Source: Microbacterium paraoxydans | GTDB lineage: Bacteria; Actinomycetota; Actinomycetes; Actinomycetales; Microbacteriaceae | NCBI RefSeq assembly: GCF_018224615.1 | Contig: NZ_JAGTUK010000001.1 | Coordinates: 62,001 to 126,000, forward strand | DNA length: 64,000 nt | Direction: 5' to 3' | In this document: positions 9,054 to 17,929 of the stretch, piece by piece | Numbering within the stretch: position 1 is the stretch's first letter | Layout: the number at the start of each line of letters is the position of its first letter | Program-made: the position numbers and the translations under genes | Notes under the pieces: generated by a model | What the model was told of the DNA's origin: nothing | The model's input: only the letters and a program-made list of their open reading frames with translations | Databases searched by the model: none

Positions 9054-10022
9054 TCAGCGCGCGGAGCCGTAGCCTTCTTCGCCCAGCTCCTCGAGAATGC
9101 GATTCAGATCCTGGATAGATGCGAAATCGATTGTGACCTGGCCTTTTCGCGTACCCAGGGAGATCTTGACGCGCGTGTTGAGGCGGTCTCCGAGTTTGCC
9201 GGCGACCTCGTCGAGGTACGCCCGTCGGGCACCCGGAGTGGCCTTGGGCGTCTTCCCCGCGCTCGGCTGCGCTTTGGCCGCCACTTCGGTGGCTCGCACG
9301 GAGAGGTCTTCGTTCACGACCTTGTCCGCCAGGCGCTGCATGGCCTCGGGGGTGTCGAGGCTGAGGATCGCGCGAGCGTGACCGGCCGACAGTACCCCGG
9401 CGGCGACGCGCTGCTGCACGGGGACGGGCAGCTTGAGCAGGCGGATGGTGTTGCTGATCTGCGGGCGGGAGCGGCCGATGCGCGTGGCGAGTTCCTCCTG
9501 CGTGATGCCGAAGTCCTCGAGCAGCTGCTGATACGCCGAAGCCTCTTCGAGCGGGTTCAGTTCGGAGCGGTGGAGGTTCTCCAGGAGCGCATCCCGTAGC
9601 AGGTCCTCGTCGGCGGTGTCGCGAACGATCGCCGGGATGGCGTCGAGACCTGCCTCGCGGGCGGCTCGCGTGCGCCGCTCCCCCATGATGAGTTCGTAGT
9701 CGCCGTCGCTGTTCTTCCGGACGACCACGGGCTGCAGCACCCCGAACTCGCGGACGCTGTGCACGAGCTCGGCCAGGTCCTCCGGGTCGAAGTGGGTGCG
9801 CGGCTGACGCGGGTTCGGCACGATCGCGTGCGGGTCGACCTGCACGAGGTGGATGCCGGGGACTGCTTCGAGGGCGGCCTCGGCGGCCTGCGCCGTGGTG
9901 GCCTCACCCGCGTCTGGCCGCAGGCTCGCCCCGGGGAAGAACACGTCGACGGGTCGTTCCGCCTGATCTGCCGTCGGGATGAGGGCACCGATGCCCCGGC
10001 CGAGTCCAGTGCGCTTCGCCAT
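9054..10022 (-). CDS. parB: Chromosome partitioning protein ParB
   Basis: A 322-residue ParB/Spo0J-family CTPase that loads at parS and spreads to form the partition complex. The ParB/Srx domain includes NPRQPR and GERRTRAAREAG (the CTP-binding GERRxR box). The helix-turn-helix that reads parS follows (ITQEELATRIGRSRPQISNTIRLL). The C-terminal dimerisation part contains the KGQVTIDFAS segment. The start codon is one base from overlap with the parA stop on the same strand. The parS sites it should bind lie within parA and in the 3.6-kb region upstream of it. Confidence 0.96.
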   Translation of the reverse strand: MAKRTGLGRGIGALIPTADQAERPVDVFFPGASLRPDAGEATTAQAAEAALEAVPGIHLVQVDPHAIVPNPRQPRTHFDPEDLAELVHSVREFGVLQPVVVRKNSDGDYELIMGERRTRAAREAGLDAIPAIVRDTADEDLLRDALLENLHRSELNPLEEASAYQQLLEDFGITQEELATRIGRSRPQISNTIRLLKLPVPVQQRVAAGVLSAGHARAILSLDTPEAMQRLADKVVNEDLSVRATEVAAKAQPSAGKTPKATPGARRAYLDEVAGKLGDRLNTRVKISLGTRKGQVTIDFASIQDLNRILEELGEEGYGSAR

Positions 10023-10945
10023 TACTTCTCCTTGCTCTGCGTCACGCGTGACGCGATTTCGACGGCGGCCTCGCGGTAGGCGATCGCGCCGGCGGACTGC
10101 CCGTCGTACGCGATGACCGTCTGGCCGAAACTCGGGGCCTCAGACACTCGCACCGACCGCGGGATGACGGTGTCCAGCACCTGCGTGGGAAAGTGCGTGC
10201 GGACTTCTTCGGCGACCTGCTGCGCCAGCCGCGTGCGTCCGTCGAACATCGTCAGCAGAATGGTCGACAGGTGCAGCTCCGGGTTGAGGTGCTTCTGGAT
10301 CATCTGGATGCTGCCGAGAAGCTGGCTGAGTCCCTCCAGTGCGTAGTACTCGCACTGGATCGGGATGAAGACCTCGGACGCTGCCGTGAAGGCGTTGATC
10401 GTCAGCAGCCCCAGCGACGGCGGGCAGTCGATGATCACGAAGTCGACCGGGTGCTCGGAGAGGTAGTCCTGCAGGGCGCGGCGGAGTCGATGTTCACGCG
10501 CAACCTGCGCCACCAGCTCGATCTCCGCCCCGGCCAGGTGGATGGTGCTCGGTGCGCAGAAGAGACGGGGATTCTCGGGGCTGGGCTGCACGATCTCCGC
10601 GAGCGGGAACTCGTCGATCAGCACGTCGTAGACGCTCGGCGTGTCGGCGTTGTGCGGCACACCGAGGGCGGTGGAGGCGTTCCCCTGCGGGTCGAGGTCG
10701 ATCACGAGCACGGTGGCGCCGAGTCCCGCGAGCGCTGAGGCGATGTTCACGGCGCTCGTGGTCTTGCCCACGCCGCCCTTCTGGTTCGACACGGTCAGCA
10801 CCCGCGTCTCTCCGGTGAACTCCACCTTCACGGCCTCCAAGGCCCTGCGGCGAGCGGAGAGGTCGGCCAGTTCGCGGGCGAGCGGGGTGTCCATCCCGAA
10901 GGAGTCGTTTGCCGGTGTCTTCTCGGACTGTTTCACGTGAAACAT
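10022..10945 (-). CDS. parA: Chromosome partitioning ATPase ParA
   Basis: A 307-residue Walker-type ATPase with the deviant P-loop KGGVGKTT (about residues 56-63), the DLDPQGN switch I and the VIIDCPPSLG Walker B region. It works with ParB to segregate the origin. I chose the ATG at 10945 because AAAGGAG lies just upstream and the protein then begins MFHVKQ, where the codons themselves form a parS site. An ATG at 10966 lacks a ribosome binding site. A TAGAGT -10 hexamer lies at 10975-10970, giving a leader of about 20 nt. It is followed directly by parB. Confidence 0.96.
   Translation of the reverse strand: MFHVKQSEKTPANDSFGMDTPLARELADLSARRRALEAVKVEFTGETRVLTVSNQKGGVGKTTSAVNIASALAGLGATVLVIDLDPQGNASTALGVPHNADTPSVYDVLIDEFPLAEIVQPSPENPRLFCAPSTIHLAGAEIELVAQVAREHRLRRALQDYLSEHPVDFVIIDCPPSLGLLTINAFTAASEVFIPIQCEYYALEGLSQLLGSIQMIQKHLNPELHLSTILLTMFDGRTRLAQQVAEEVRTHFPTQVLDTVIPRSVRVSEAPSFGQTVIAYDGQSAGAIAYREAAVEIASRVTQSKEK
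10929..10944. promoter_or_regulatory. parS site 1, inside the parA start
   Basis: TGTTTCACGTGAAACA, the full 16-bp palindromic parS consensus. It encodes FHVK, residues 2-5 of ParA, so ParB binding here could also affect parA expression. Confidence 0.95.
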
Positions 10946-11350
10946 CCACTCCTTTCGGGGCCGCATCCCACTCTAATCGCAGCAACCGACCTTGAACTCC
11001 CTCGCGGGCCGCCGAGCGCTCCACGCTCTTGTTTCGAGATGTGAACCATGCCAGACCGTTCTCCACGAGGGCCGTCCGACCTGGGCAGTGATCCCCGCGC
11101 AAGACGGGGGCCGGCGGACCCAAGACGGGGAGACCCTTCTCCTGGATGCGTCGCGGGACCTGACGATCGCTAACCGCTGGGGTCGGATCCTTCTTCAACG
11201 GTCCGTGCGTGATCGCACCGATCATGCGACGCCGATCCGCGCGCCCGACTCTCTGCACCGAAGTCGCGGACCCACCGCTTCGCGGCACGAGGCGTCTTGC
11301 GTGGCGTGTCCGCTCCCCTCTGGGTTTCATTCAAGGACGGAGACGGCTCA

Positions 11351-11990
11351 CGCTCCCCCACCGTTCCCATCGTTACCCCGCGCAGCCGCGTGCTTCCCAC
11401 CGGCTACTGCAACAGCACGGCATCGGGCCCGGAGGCCGCCGCGCGCAGCACGAGCGATTCACGGGTACGGGTACAGATCACGCTCCCCCACCGTTCCCAT
11501 TTGCCCCGCGCAGCCGCGTACATCCCGCCGGTGACTGCACCAGTACCGCTTCGGGCCCGGAGGCCGCCATGCGCGGCACAAGCAGTTCACGGTAAGGATA
11601 AGAATCACGCTCCCCCACCGTTCGCATCGTTACCCCGCGCAGCCGCGTACATCCCGCCGGTGACTGCACCAGCATCGCTTCGGGCCCGGAGGCCGCCTCG
11701 CGCGGCACGAGCAGTTCACGAGTACGGATACAGATCGCGCTCCCCCACCGTTCCCATCGTTACCCCGCGCAGCCGCGTACATCCCGCCGGTTGCCGCATC
11801 AGCATCGCTTCGAGCCCGAAGGCCGCCATGCGCGGCACGAGCAGTTCACGAGTACGGATACGGACCACCCTCCCCCGCCGTTCCCATCGTTACCCCGCGC
11901 AGCCGCGTACATCCCGGCGGTTGCCGCATCAGCACTGCTTCGGGCCCGGGGGCCGCCGTGCGCGGCATGAGCGATGCACGAGCGATGTCG
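11351..11990. repeat. Five tandem ~130-bp imperfect repeats
   Basis: Units begin near 11351, 11481, 11608, 11738 and 11868, giving periods of 130, 127, 130 and 130 bp. Each carries cgctcccccaccgttc at its start, then ccgcgcagccgcgtacatcc, then cgggcccggaggccgcc, then gcgcggcacgagcagttcac. Because 130 is not a multiple of three, no reading frame is conserved between units, so the repeat acts as DNA or RNA rather than protein. No spacer/repeat pattern of a CRISPR is present. Confidence 0.85.
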
Positions 11991-12567
11991 CCCCACCGCA
12001 GGAACTCCTGCCCTGTCGGTCCGGTTCAGGCGCAGACACACGCGTCCGGGACGGTGACCGCACCACGCTCCCCTCGCTCCGGGGGCGACGCGAGCAGTCA
12101 TGCGTTCCGCGCGAACTACCACGGCGCGGCCCGCCACCCGGATCGTCCCGCCCGCTGACATCGCTCCGCTCCCCCCGGATCTGCTTCAGTACCCTCACCC
12201 GCTCCCCCACGCTGGTGGCTCCGAGGGCCGCCATTCCTTCCGCTTCCCTCCCGCGCCCCTGCGATGCCGCTCCGGGAACGACACCTCCGGCTTTCGGGAC
12301 TTCTGGGGCGGTATCGCTCTCCGCGTGGAGTCTCTGCTCGAACGCATCAGTCAGCCGAGTGAGGTTCTCTCCACCGTGCCCATCGCTCGCTCCCCGATCG
12401 ACCGCTGCGGTGATGCACCGCACGGACGCCGTGAACCAGCAGCCCCGCGCCCCACGACGCACGCAGGGGCGTCGCCGGGCACCACGCTCGCCACGGCCAC
12501 CGTCGGGACCGGGGCCAGATCCGTCTGCGCGCGCAGTATTCCCATGGAAGGGGCAGAGACAATGACC

Positions 12568-12581
12568 GTTTCACGTGAAAC
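12568..12581. promoter_or_regulatory. parS site 2
   Basis: GTTTCACGTGAAAC, a perfect 14-bp parS core in non-coding DNA. Confidence 0.93.
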
Positions 12582-12876
12582 AACGCGCCGCAATGCCGCC
12601 GGTTCAACTGCACGTCCGGCCCTTCGCTTCGGTCCACGACGTACTGCTCCCGCCGACCGCCTCGAACCCAACAATCAGAGCGATCATCCCGAAGCTCCTC
12701 AGACCTCGTCACCTCATGGGGCGAAGCTCTTCGGCCATTCGTTCCGGTGTAGCAGCCCGCAATCCTGGCCGGCACAGCTCGATCGCCACTGACCCCGCCT
12801 GGTTCTGCAACTCACCTCAATTCACTCGCACCTCGGTTGCCCCAGGAGACGCGCGCGCACAGGTTCTCATATCGCC

Positions 12877-12889
12877 GTTTCACGTGAAC
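12877..12889. promoter_or_regulatory. Degenerate parS site 3
   Basis: GTTTCACGTGAAC: the parS core with one A missing from the right arm. It is probably a decayed or weak ParB site. Confidence 0.6.
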
Positions 12890-13562
12890 AACCCGATGCG
12901 ATCCCGACCCGACTCCGCACGCTCCCCACCACGCGGCGTCGCCGCGCCAGCCGTCCTCGCCTCGCAAAGTGCCAGTCCCGCGCCAGGCCCGCGCCGCGGG
13001 CGCCTCGCTCATCCGCATCCGCCTCGCGCACAGCGACCTCCTCTAAGACAGCGCTGCAGCGCCCCTCCTGAGTCCACAGCTCCGTGACCGACGGCGCGCC
13101 TCGCGGTATTGCTCCACGACTGACTCCCCCGCCGCTCCTCGATTCACGGCGGAACGAACCCGAGTAACCCACGGCACTCCGCACAAGCCTCCCCCACACC
13201 CGACTCACGTCAGGCGCGGCGAACGTCGCGAGAGTCGGTACTGCTGCGTGCGCAACAGCTATCAGCGTGCACGTGGCGCCCTCCCCCGTGTGTACGCGGC
13301 TCGGACCGGATCCGGAAGACTGCCGAGCACGGCTCGAGGCACCCAGCATCTGCAATCTGAGCACGCCTGTGACCGCCCCTCACCGCCCCACTCCGCGCGA
13401 AACCACGGGGAGAACACGCGTTCAACGCTGATGACATCGACAACTGTGTGAAGGCGTCGCCGTCGTCCCATCTGTCATCGAGACGACGAGACGCCCGGTC
13501 TGTGCATCCCGGCCATGCAACGCCGCCACGGCATCCGAAGCGAATCACTCCCCTCGCTCACC

Positions 13563-13576
13563 GTTTCACGTGAAAC
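13563..13576. promoter_or_regulatory. parS site 4
   Basis: GTTTCACGTGAAAC, a perfect 14-bp core in non-coding DNA. Confidence 0.93.
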
Positions 13577-13749
13577 ACAAGCTGCAGATCAAGCCTGTCC
13601 TCGTTGCGGAACCGGAGCTCTGGCGCACCTGTCCAGCGGGCCCTCGCCGCGTTCCAACGGCGCCCATAACGACCCGAATGGCGCGCAAGGCCGACGCACA
13701 ACACCCGCGCGCCCGCACGAGCTGCGGTCGCCGTCCCGCCATGCGTGCA

Positions 13750-13793
13750 CAGTCACGACACCTCGCTGTGTGCAGTCACGACACCGCGCTGTG
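13750..13793. repeat. Two-copy 23-bp direct repeat
   Basis: The sequence cagtcacgacacc-[tc/gc]-gctgtg occurs at 13750 and again at 13773, differing at one base. Function unknown. Confidence 0.6.
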
Positions 13794-14098
13794 AGACCGG
13801 GCAGGCCCAGAGCTCGATGGCCACACCACTCCCCGCCCCGGAGCCCTTCCGCTCCCTCAGGCCGACCCTTAGCCGAGGAACGGCAGACCATCGCCGTGGA
13901 AGGAACGCTGAGGACGCGGAAAGCGCAAAATCGCACGAGCACGGCGTCCACTGACTCCTGCAGCTACGGGCATCACGTAGTCCGAAGCCACCGAGGATGT
14001 AACTGGCTCTTCACCATGCGCAAGCGGCACTGTTACCGCGGGGACTATCCGTGACCCTCCGATGGCAATCCGGAGGACCGCAGCCACGATGCCACGAT

Positions 14099-14112
14099 GT
14101 TTCACGTGAAAC
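14099..14112. promoter_or_regulatory. parS site 5
   Basis: GTTTCACGTGAAAC preceded by T, a perfect 14-bp core in non-coding DNA. Confidence 0.93.
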
Positions 14113-14542
14113 GTCGATCCGGTCCGCTCGGCTAGGCCGCAAGAGAGGCAGCCATGCCTGCCGTCCACCGCGCGAAAGCACGTCAGGATGAACAATCCCC
14201 GGATCAGACGCCGGTCCATCGTGCCCGGAACCGTCATCCGCCGACGGATACCAGTTGAGCCACCACACCGTGAGATCGACGAGCAGAGCACCTCGCGATC
14301 AATCGCACGTCAAGACCTGACGCCCCCACCACCAGCGACCGCGGAGCTTCAGAGTCTTCAGCATCCCTGATGAAGCGGCGCACGCGCCCCGCCGAGAACC
14401 GGCAGTGCACGTCTGTCGGACTTCTTCCGCGTGCCGCCACTGCCACCGTCGCGGCCACCGGCGGCCCTGCCGCGATTCGCGTGGATAGCTACGGGCGTCG
14501 AGCACCAGGCAAAGGGGTACGCCTGAGGTCCCACCCAGTTGT

Positions 14543-14556
14543 GTTTCACGTGAAAC
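14543..14556. promoter_or_regulatory. parS site 6, at the 3' end of rsmG
   Basis: GTTTCACGTGAAAC preceded by GT, a perfect core. It lies 5 bp beyond the rsmG stop codon and is the site closest to oriC, about 5 kb away. Confidence 0.93.
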
Positions 14557-14561
14557 GGCGC

Positions 14562-15215
14562 TCAACGAACGCGGGCACGGACGACCCGAGTGGTCTCCGG
14601 CAAAACGCCCTCGCCCAGAACCTCAACGCGCACATCCGAGAGGCGGTACTTCTTGATCTGCTTCTCGGCCGCATCGATCTCGTTCGCTGCGTTCATCCCT
14701 TTGAGGAGCGCGAGCTCGCCGCCGTCCCGCACCAGCGGTGCAGTCAAGGGAAGAAGCGTTCGTAGCGCACTCACTGCCCGCGCCGTCACGACGTCGAATC
14801 CACCTGCCGGCTTCACGTCCTCCGCCCGTGAACGCAGTACGGTGACGTTGCTCAGCCCGAGCTCCGCAACCTGCTCGGTCAACCAGGTGACCCGACGCTC
14901 CATCGGCTCAACCAGAGTCCAGGTCACGTCGGGCCGAGCGATGGCGAGCACCAGACCGGGAAGCCCGGCACCGGAGCCGATGTCTGCCACGCTGCCATGA
15001 AACAACGGCGCCGCGATCACGCTGTTCAGGATGTGGCGCGTCCACAGGCGCGGCAGCTCCAGCGGTCCGATCAGACCCCGCTCCTCGCCCTCGCGTGCCA
15101 GCGCGGCGGTGAACTGCCGGGCCGTTTCGATGCGGTCACCGAACAGACCGGCGGCAACGGCGGGCTCCGCCTCGACAGCACCCTCCTCGGCCGGAGAATC
15201 CGACACCGACATCAC
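14562..15215 (-). CDS. rsmG: 16S rRNA (guanine(527)-N7)-methyltransferase RsmG
   Basis: A 217-residue SAM-dependent enzyme that methylates G527 of 16S rRNA in the 530 loop. The family sequence LPRLWTRHILNSV, the SAM motif VADIGSGAGLPGLVLAIARP and the VTARAVSAL segment are all present. The GTG at 15215 overlaps the jag stop (GTGA). An ATG one codon later is an alternative. It is the last gene of the rpmH-rnpA-yidD-yidC-jag-rsmG operon, next to the parS region, as in many Gram-positive genomes. Confidence 0.95.
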   Translation of the reverse strand: MMSVSDSPAEEGAVEAEPAVAAGLFGDRIETARQFTAALAREGEERGLIGPLELPRLWTRHILNSVIAAPLFHGSVADIGSGAGLPGLVLAIARPDVTWTLVEPMERRVTWLTEQVAELGLSNVTVLRSRAEDVKPAGGFDVVTARAVSALRTLLPLTAPLVRDGGELALLKGMNAANEIDAAEKQIKKYRLSDVRVEVLGEGVLPETTRVVRARVR

Positions 15216-15703
15216 CGACGACGCAGGACGGTGTGGCGGTCAGCACCCTCGCCATAGGACTCGGACACGAGTCCGCGATCTGCCGCGATGTCGTGCACCA
15301 GCTTGCGCTCGTAACTCGACATGGCGGGCAGCGATGCCTGCGAGGAACCCTCATCCAGCTTCGCAGCCGCGGCATCGACAAGCGTCTCGAGCTGCCGACG
15401 ACGTGTGTCGCGCGATCCGCCGATGTCGAGGATCAGTCGGGAGAACGAACCGGTCTTGTTCTGAACCGCCAGGCGGGTCAGCTCCTGCAGCGCCTGCACG
15501 GTCTCCGGTGCAGAGAGCACCGACAGACCGTCGCCCTCCGCCTCCACAGAGACATAGGCGCGGCCCTGGCGAACATCGAGGTTCAGGTCGCCGTCGATGT
15601 CGGCGATGTCGAGCAGCTCCTCGAGGTAGTCCGCAGCGACGTCACCCTCGTGCTCCAGCTGCGCCACCGTGGGCTCACTGCTCCCGGTCACGACCTCGCT
15701 CAT
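15212..15703 (-). CDS. khpB: Jag/KhpB KH-R3H RNA-binding protein
   Basis: A 163-residue protein with a divergent KH domain (about residues 40-125, including LQELTRLAVQNKTG and LILDIGGSRDTRR) and a C-terminal R3H domain (about 128-163, YERKLVHDIAADRGLVSES, with the spaced Arg and His). It lacks the N-terminal Jag_N domain found in Firmicutes, as usual in actinobacteria. It is thought to act with KhpA in RNA binding and control of cell-wall growth. The start overlaps the yidC stop (ATGA). Confidence 0.93.
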   Translation of the reverse strand: MSEVVTGSSEPTVAQLEHEGDVAADYLEELLDIADIDGDLNLDVRQGRAYVSVEAEGDGLSVLSAPETVQALQELTRLAVQNKTGSFSRLILDIGGSRDTRRRQLETLVDAAAAKLDEGSSQASLPAMSSYERKLVHDIAADRGLVSESYGEGADRHTVLRRR

Positions 15704-16770
15704 GAACCGCTTCCCTTCTTCTTCGCGCGCTTCTTGCCGACGGGCTGCTGCCGCTTGGGAGCCTCAGCCTTCGCTTTCTCCGCCTCTTCCAGCAGACGCT
15801 GCTGCTCCGCCTCGTACACGGCGATCGGGACGACCTTGCCCGACGAGTCGATCGCCTTGCCCTTGCGCGCCAGACGCTCCTCACGAGCCTTGGCCGCCTC
15901 GGAACCGGGAGTCGGCATCTCGCGGATCACGAGGAACTGCTGGCCCATGGTCCACAGGTTGGAGATGAACCAGTACACGACCACGCCGAGCGGGAAGAAG
16001 ACGCCGGAGAAGATGAAGCCCAGCGGGAGCACGTAGAGCATGATCTTCTGCATCTGGTACGCCTGGCCCGTCTTGGCCTCCGGCGAGAGGTTCTTCGAGA
16101 TGATCTGCAACTGCGTGAAGAACTGCGAGCCGATCATGAGCACCACGAGAGTGACCAGGATGATGATCGCCGTCGTGTTCTGCGCGTCGATCGCGTTGCC
16201 GAGGTTCTCGTGGAGCGACGCCACTCCGAAGAGCTTCGCGTCGTAGAACTCCTTGGTCAGCTCCGGGCTGAGGAGCCCGACGCCACCGATGTTCTCCTTC
16301 GCGTGCTTGCTCACGTCGCTCAGCACGCTGTAGAGCGAGAAGAAGATCGGCATCTGCACGAGCAGCGGGAGGCAGCTCGACATCGGTGTCGTGCCGTGCT
16401 TCTTGTACAGCGCCATGGTCTCGCGGCTCATCGCCTCGCGAGAGAGCTGATCCTTCTTACCGCGGTACTTCTCCTGAACTTTTCGCAGTTCAGGAGCAAT
16501 TTCCATCATCTTTCGCTGGCTCTTGATCTGCTTCACGAAGAGCGGGATCAGCGCCGCGCGCACCACGACGACGAGGCCGACGATCGACAGCACCCACGTG
16601 ATGCCGGACGCAGCCGGAAGGCCGACCGCGGTGAGCAGCCAGTGCCAGGCGACCAGGATGAGCTCGACGACCCACTTCAGCGGCCAGAGAATCGTGCCGA
16701 GCAGGTCGAACCCGCCCCCAGCCGGCTCGGGGCTGGGGGTGGTGCTGGCGAGCAGGAGGTCAAGACCCAC
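15700..16770 (-). CDS. yidC: Membrane protein insertase YidC/Oxa1
   Basis: A 356-residue integral membrane protein that inserts and folds inner-membrane proteins with or without SecYEG. It has the five-helix Oxa1 core. The first core helix carries the conserved Arg of the hydrophilic groove (VVVVRAALIPLFVKQIKSQRKM), followed by the cytoplasmic helical hairpin (LSREAMSRETMALYKKHGTTP) and SSCLPLLVQMPIFFSLYSVL. The tail is basic and Lys/Arg-rich, as in Gram-positive YidC. It starts with GTG 3 bp after the yidD stop. Confidence 0.96.
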   Translation of the reverse strand: MGLDLLLASTTPSPEPAGGGFDLLGTILWPLKWVVELILVAWHWLLTAVGLPAASGITWVLSIVGLVVVVRAALIPLFVKQIKSQRKMMEIAPELRKVQEKYRGKKDQLSREAMSRETMALYKKHGTTPMSSCLPLLVQMPIFFSLYSVLSDVSKHAKENIGGVGLLSPELTKEFYDAKLFGVASLHENLGNAIDAQNTTAIIILVTLVVLMIGSQFFTQLQIISKNLSPEAKTGQAYQMQKIMLYVLPLGFIFSGVFFPLGVVVYWFISNLWTMGQQFLVIREMPTPGSEAAKAREERLARKGKAIDSSGKVVPIAVYEAEQQRLLEEAEKAKAEAPKRQQPVGKKRAKKKGSGS

Positions 16771-16773
16771 CGG

Positions 16774-17124
16774 TCAGTCCTTTCGGGAGGGAACGACGAA
16801 ACCGTGAGAGGTCAGGTCGTAGCGGAAGTGTTCGTGCGGCGTGACGTCGTCCACGCCGCCGCTGGTCCAGGGATTGCAGCGGAGGATGCGCCACGCGGAG
16901 AGCAGGGCCCCGCGCACCGCGCCGTGCTGCTGCACCGCACCTACAGCGTAGGCGGAACAGGAGGGGTAGTACGCACAGACATCTCCATAGAGCGGGGAGA
17001 TGACCTTGCGGTACCCGGAAAGGAAGGCGATGACCGCGTTCCGAGGGAGCAGCGGAATGCTCCGCAGCAGATCCCGCCCGTGCAACTCGCCGGTTCCCAC
17101 CGAGGAGGCTGGTAGGGCAGTCAT
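16774..17124 (-). CDS. yidD: Membrane protein insertion efficiency factor YidD
   Basis: A 116-residue YidD family protein. The core RNAVIAFLSGYRKVISPLYGDVCAYYPSCSAYAVGAVQQHG..RGALLSAWRILRCNPW contains the conserved cysteines and the CR(C)NPW motif. It is thought to help YidC-dependent insertion at the membrane. I chose the ATG at 17124 because it overlaps the rnpA stop (ATGA); upstream in-frame codons lie within rnpA. The C-terminal tail (about 20 residues) is longer than in E. coli. Confidence 0.93.
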   Translation of the reverse strand: MTALPASSVGTGELHGRDLLRSIPLLPRNAVIAFLSGYRKVISPLYGDVCAYYPSCSAYAVGAVQQHGAVRGALLSAWRILRCNPWTSGGVDDVTPHEHFRYDLTSHGFVVPSRKD

Positions 17125-17471
17125 GACGAGGCCTCGGCCGGAGCCAGGCGTTGCAGACACCGCTCGACGTCGCTCCGCAACTCCGCGAAGGTCGCGGTGG
17201 CGGATGCAGGAAGGGCACGGATGACCACATCCGTGCCCTGAGGAACACGCGGGAGCGCCTCCGCGCAGACGGCTTTCAGACGCCGACGCACGGTGTTGCG
17301 CACCACGGCGGTACCCACCTGCTTGCTGATGATGAAACCGAACCGCGCGTCACGGCTCTCCCCCGTCGAGAGGATCGAGGTGATGACGCGCGCACCGCCA
17401 CAACGCGATCCGCGTCGAACGACCACTCGGTAGTCGCTCCCGCGGGTCAGACGGAACGGGCGGGCGAGCAC
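17121..17471 (-). CDS. rnpA: Ribonuclease P protein component
   Basis: A 116-residue basic protein that binds RNase P RNA and aids tRNA 5' maturation. The N-terminal RLTRGSDYRVVVRRGSR and the signature RNTVRRRLKAV (variant of RNR.KR..R) are clear. The GTG start lies 6 bp after the rpmH stop, and the gene overlaps yidD by 4 bp. Confidence 0.95.
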   Translation of the reverse strand: MLARPFRLTRGSDYRVVVRRGSRCGGARVITSILSTGESRDARFGFIISKQVGTAVVRNTVRRRLKAVCAEALPRVPQGTDVVIRALPASATATFAELRSDVERCLQRLAPAEASS

Positions 17472-17477
17472 GGCTGC

Positions 17478-17615
17478 TTACGCAGAGAGCTCGGTACGGC
17501 CCTTCGCGCGGCGTGCCGACAGGATGGCACGGCCGGCGCGGGTGCGCATGCGGGCGCGGAAGCCGTGCTTCTTGGCGCGACGACGGTTGTTGGGCTGGAA
17601 GGTGCGCTTGCTCAT
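17478..17615 (-). CDS. rpmH: 50S ribosomal protein L34
   Basis: A 45-residue highly basic protein beginning [20 protein letters not shown] and ending in [10 protein letters not shown]. The [20 protein letters not shown] signature is complete. A GGAGTGATCTC ribosome binding region precedes the ATG. It heads the rpmH-to-rsmG operon and diverges from dnaA across a 314-bp gap. Confidence 0.97.
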   Translation of the reverse strand: MSKRTFQPNNRRRAKKHGFRARMRTRAGRAILSARRAKGRTELSA

Positions 17616-17929
17616 GAGATCACTCCGGGAATGCTGCCACCGGATTCACTTCGACCGGAGACATGGGGAACTGCCCAAATAGGCATAAGTCAACCGACTA
17701 AGGGTACGTCGTGGCGGCGCACAGGGCAAATTTGCGCCCTGCTGCGCTCAGGCCCTCGCGGGAACCGCACAGCCATTATCCACAACCGGGTCTCTCCGGA
17801 TGTGCGCAACACGCCCCGTGTTTTCAAGGGCAGGTTGCCGTTCGTGGCCGGTGTGACTACCGTGGCATCCGAAGTTATCCACAGGGGCACGGCACGTCGA
17901 CCCCGACCCGAACCGTCGTCCGGAGCACC
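17616..17929. promoter_or_regulatory. rpmH-dnaA divergent intergenic region with DnaA boxes
   Basis: Two perfect TTATCCACA DnaA boxes lie at 17776-17784 and 17875-17883, on either side of the dnaA promoter. This layout is expected for DnaA autoregulation and possibly an auxiliary origin element. A TTGACT hexamer on the minus strand (17693-17688) may be the rpmH -35, but no good -10 is found at standard spacing. Confidence 0.75.
17835..17863 (+). promoter_or_regulatory. dnaA promoter
   Basis: TTGCCG (17835-17840), a 17-nt spacer and TACCGT (17858-17863). A DnaA box begins 11 bp downstream and would cover the start-site region. Confidence 0.6.

Larger units (their letters stand above)
10967..14561. 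other. 3.6-kb gene-free parS/repeat region between parA and rsmG
   Basis: No open frame here has a recognisable domain, a plausible ribosome binding site and consistent coding character. The frames that exist are broken at different places in successive repeats. The stretch contains four intact parS sites and one damaged one, five tandem ~130-bp repeats (11351-11990) and a small 23-bp duplication (13750-13793). The plus strand is visibly C-rich, as expected for lagging-strand bias left of the origin. It probably serves as the loading zone for the ParB complex; that role is inferred from the parS content. Confidence 0.7.

Noticed and set aside
11351..11990. CRISPR array
   Set aside because: The whole unit is conserved and there are no unique spacers between short identical repeats; no cas genes are nearby.
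11297..12565. 422-residue frame through the tandem repeats
   Set aside because: The repeats have a period that is not a multiple of three, so each unit is read in a different frame. No ribosome binding site and no domain.
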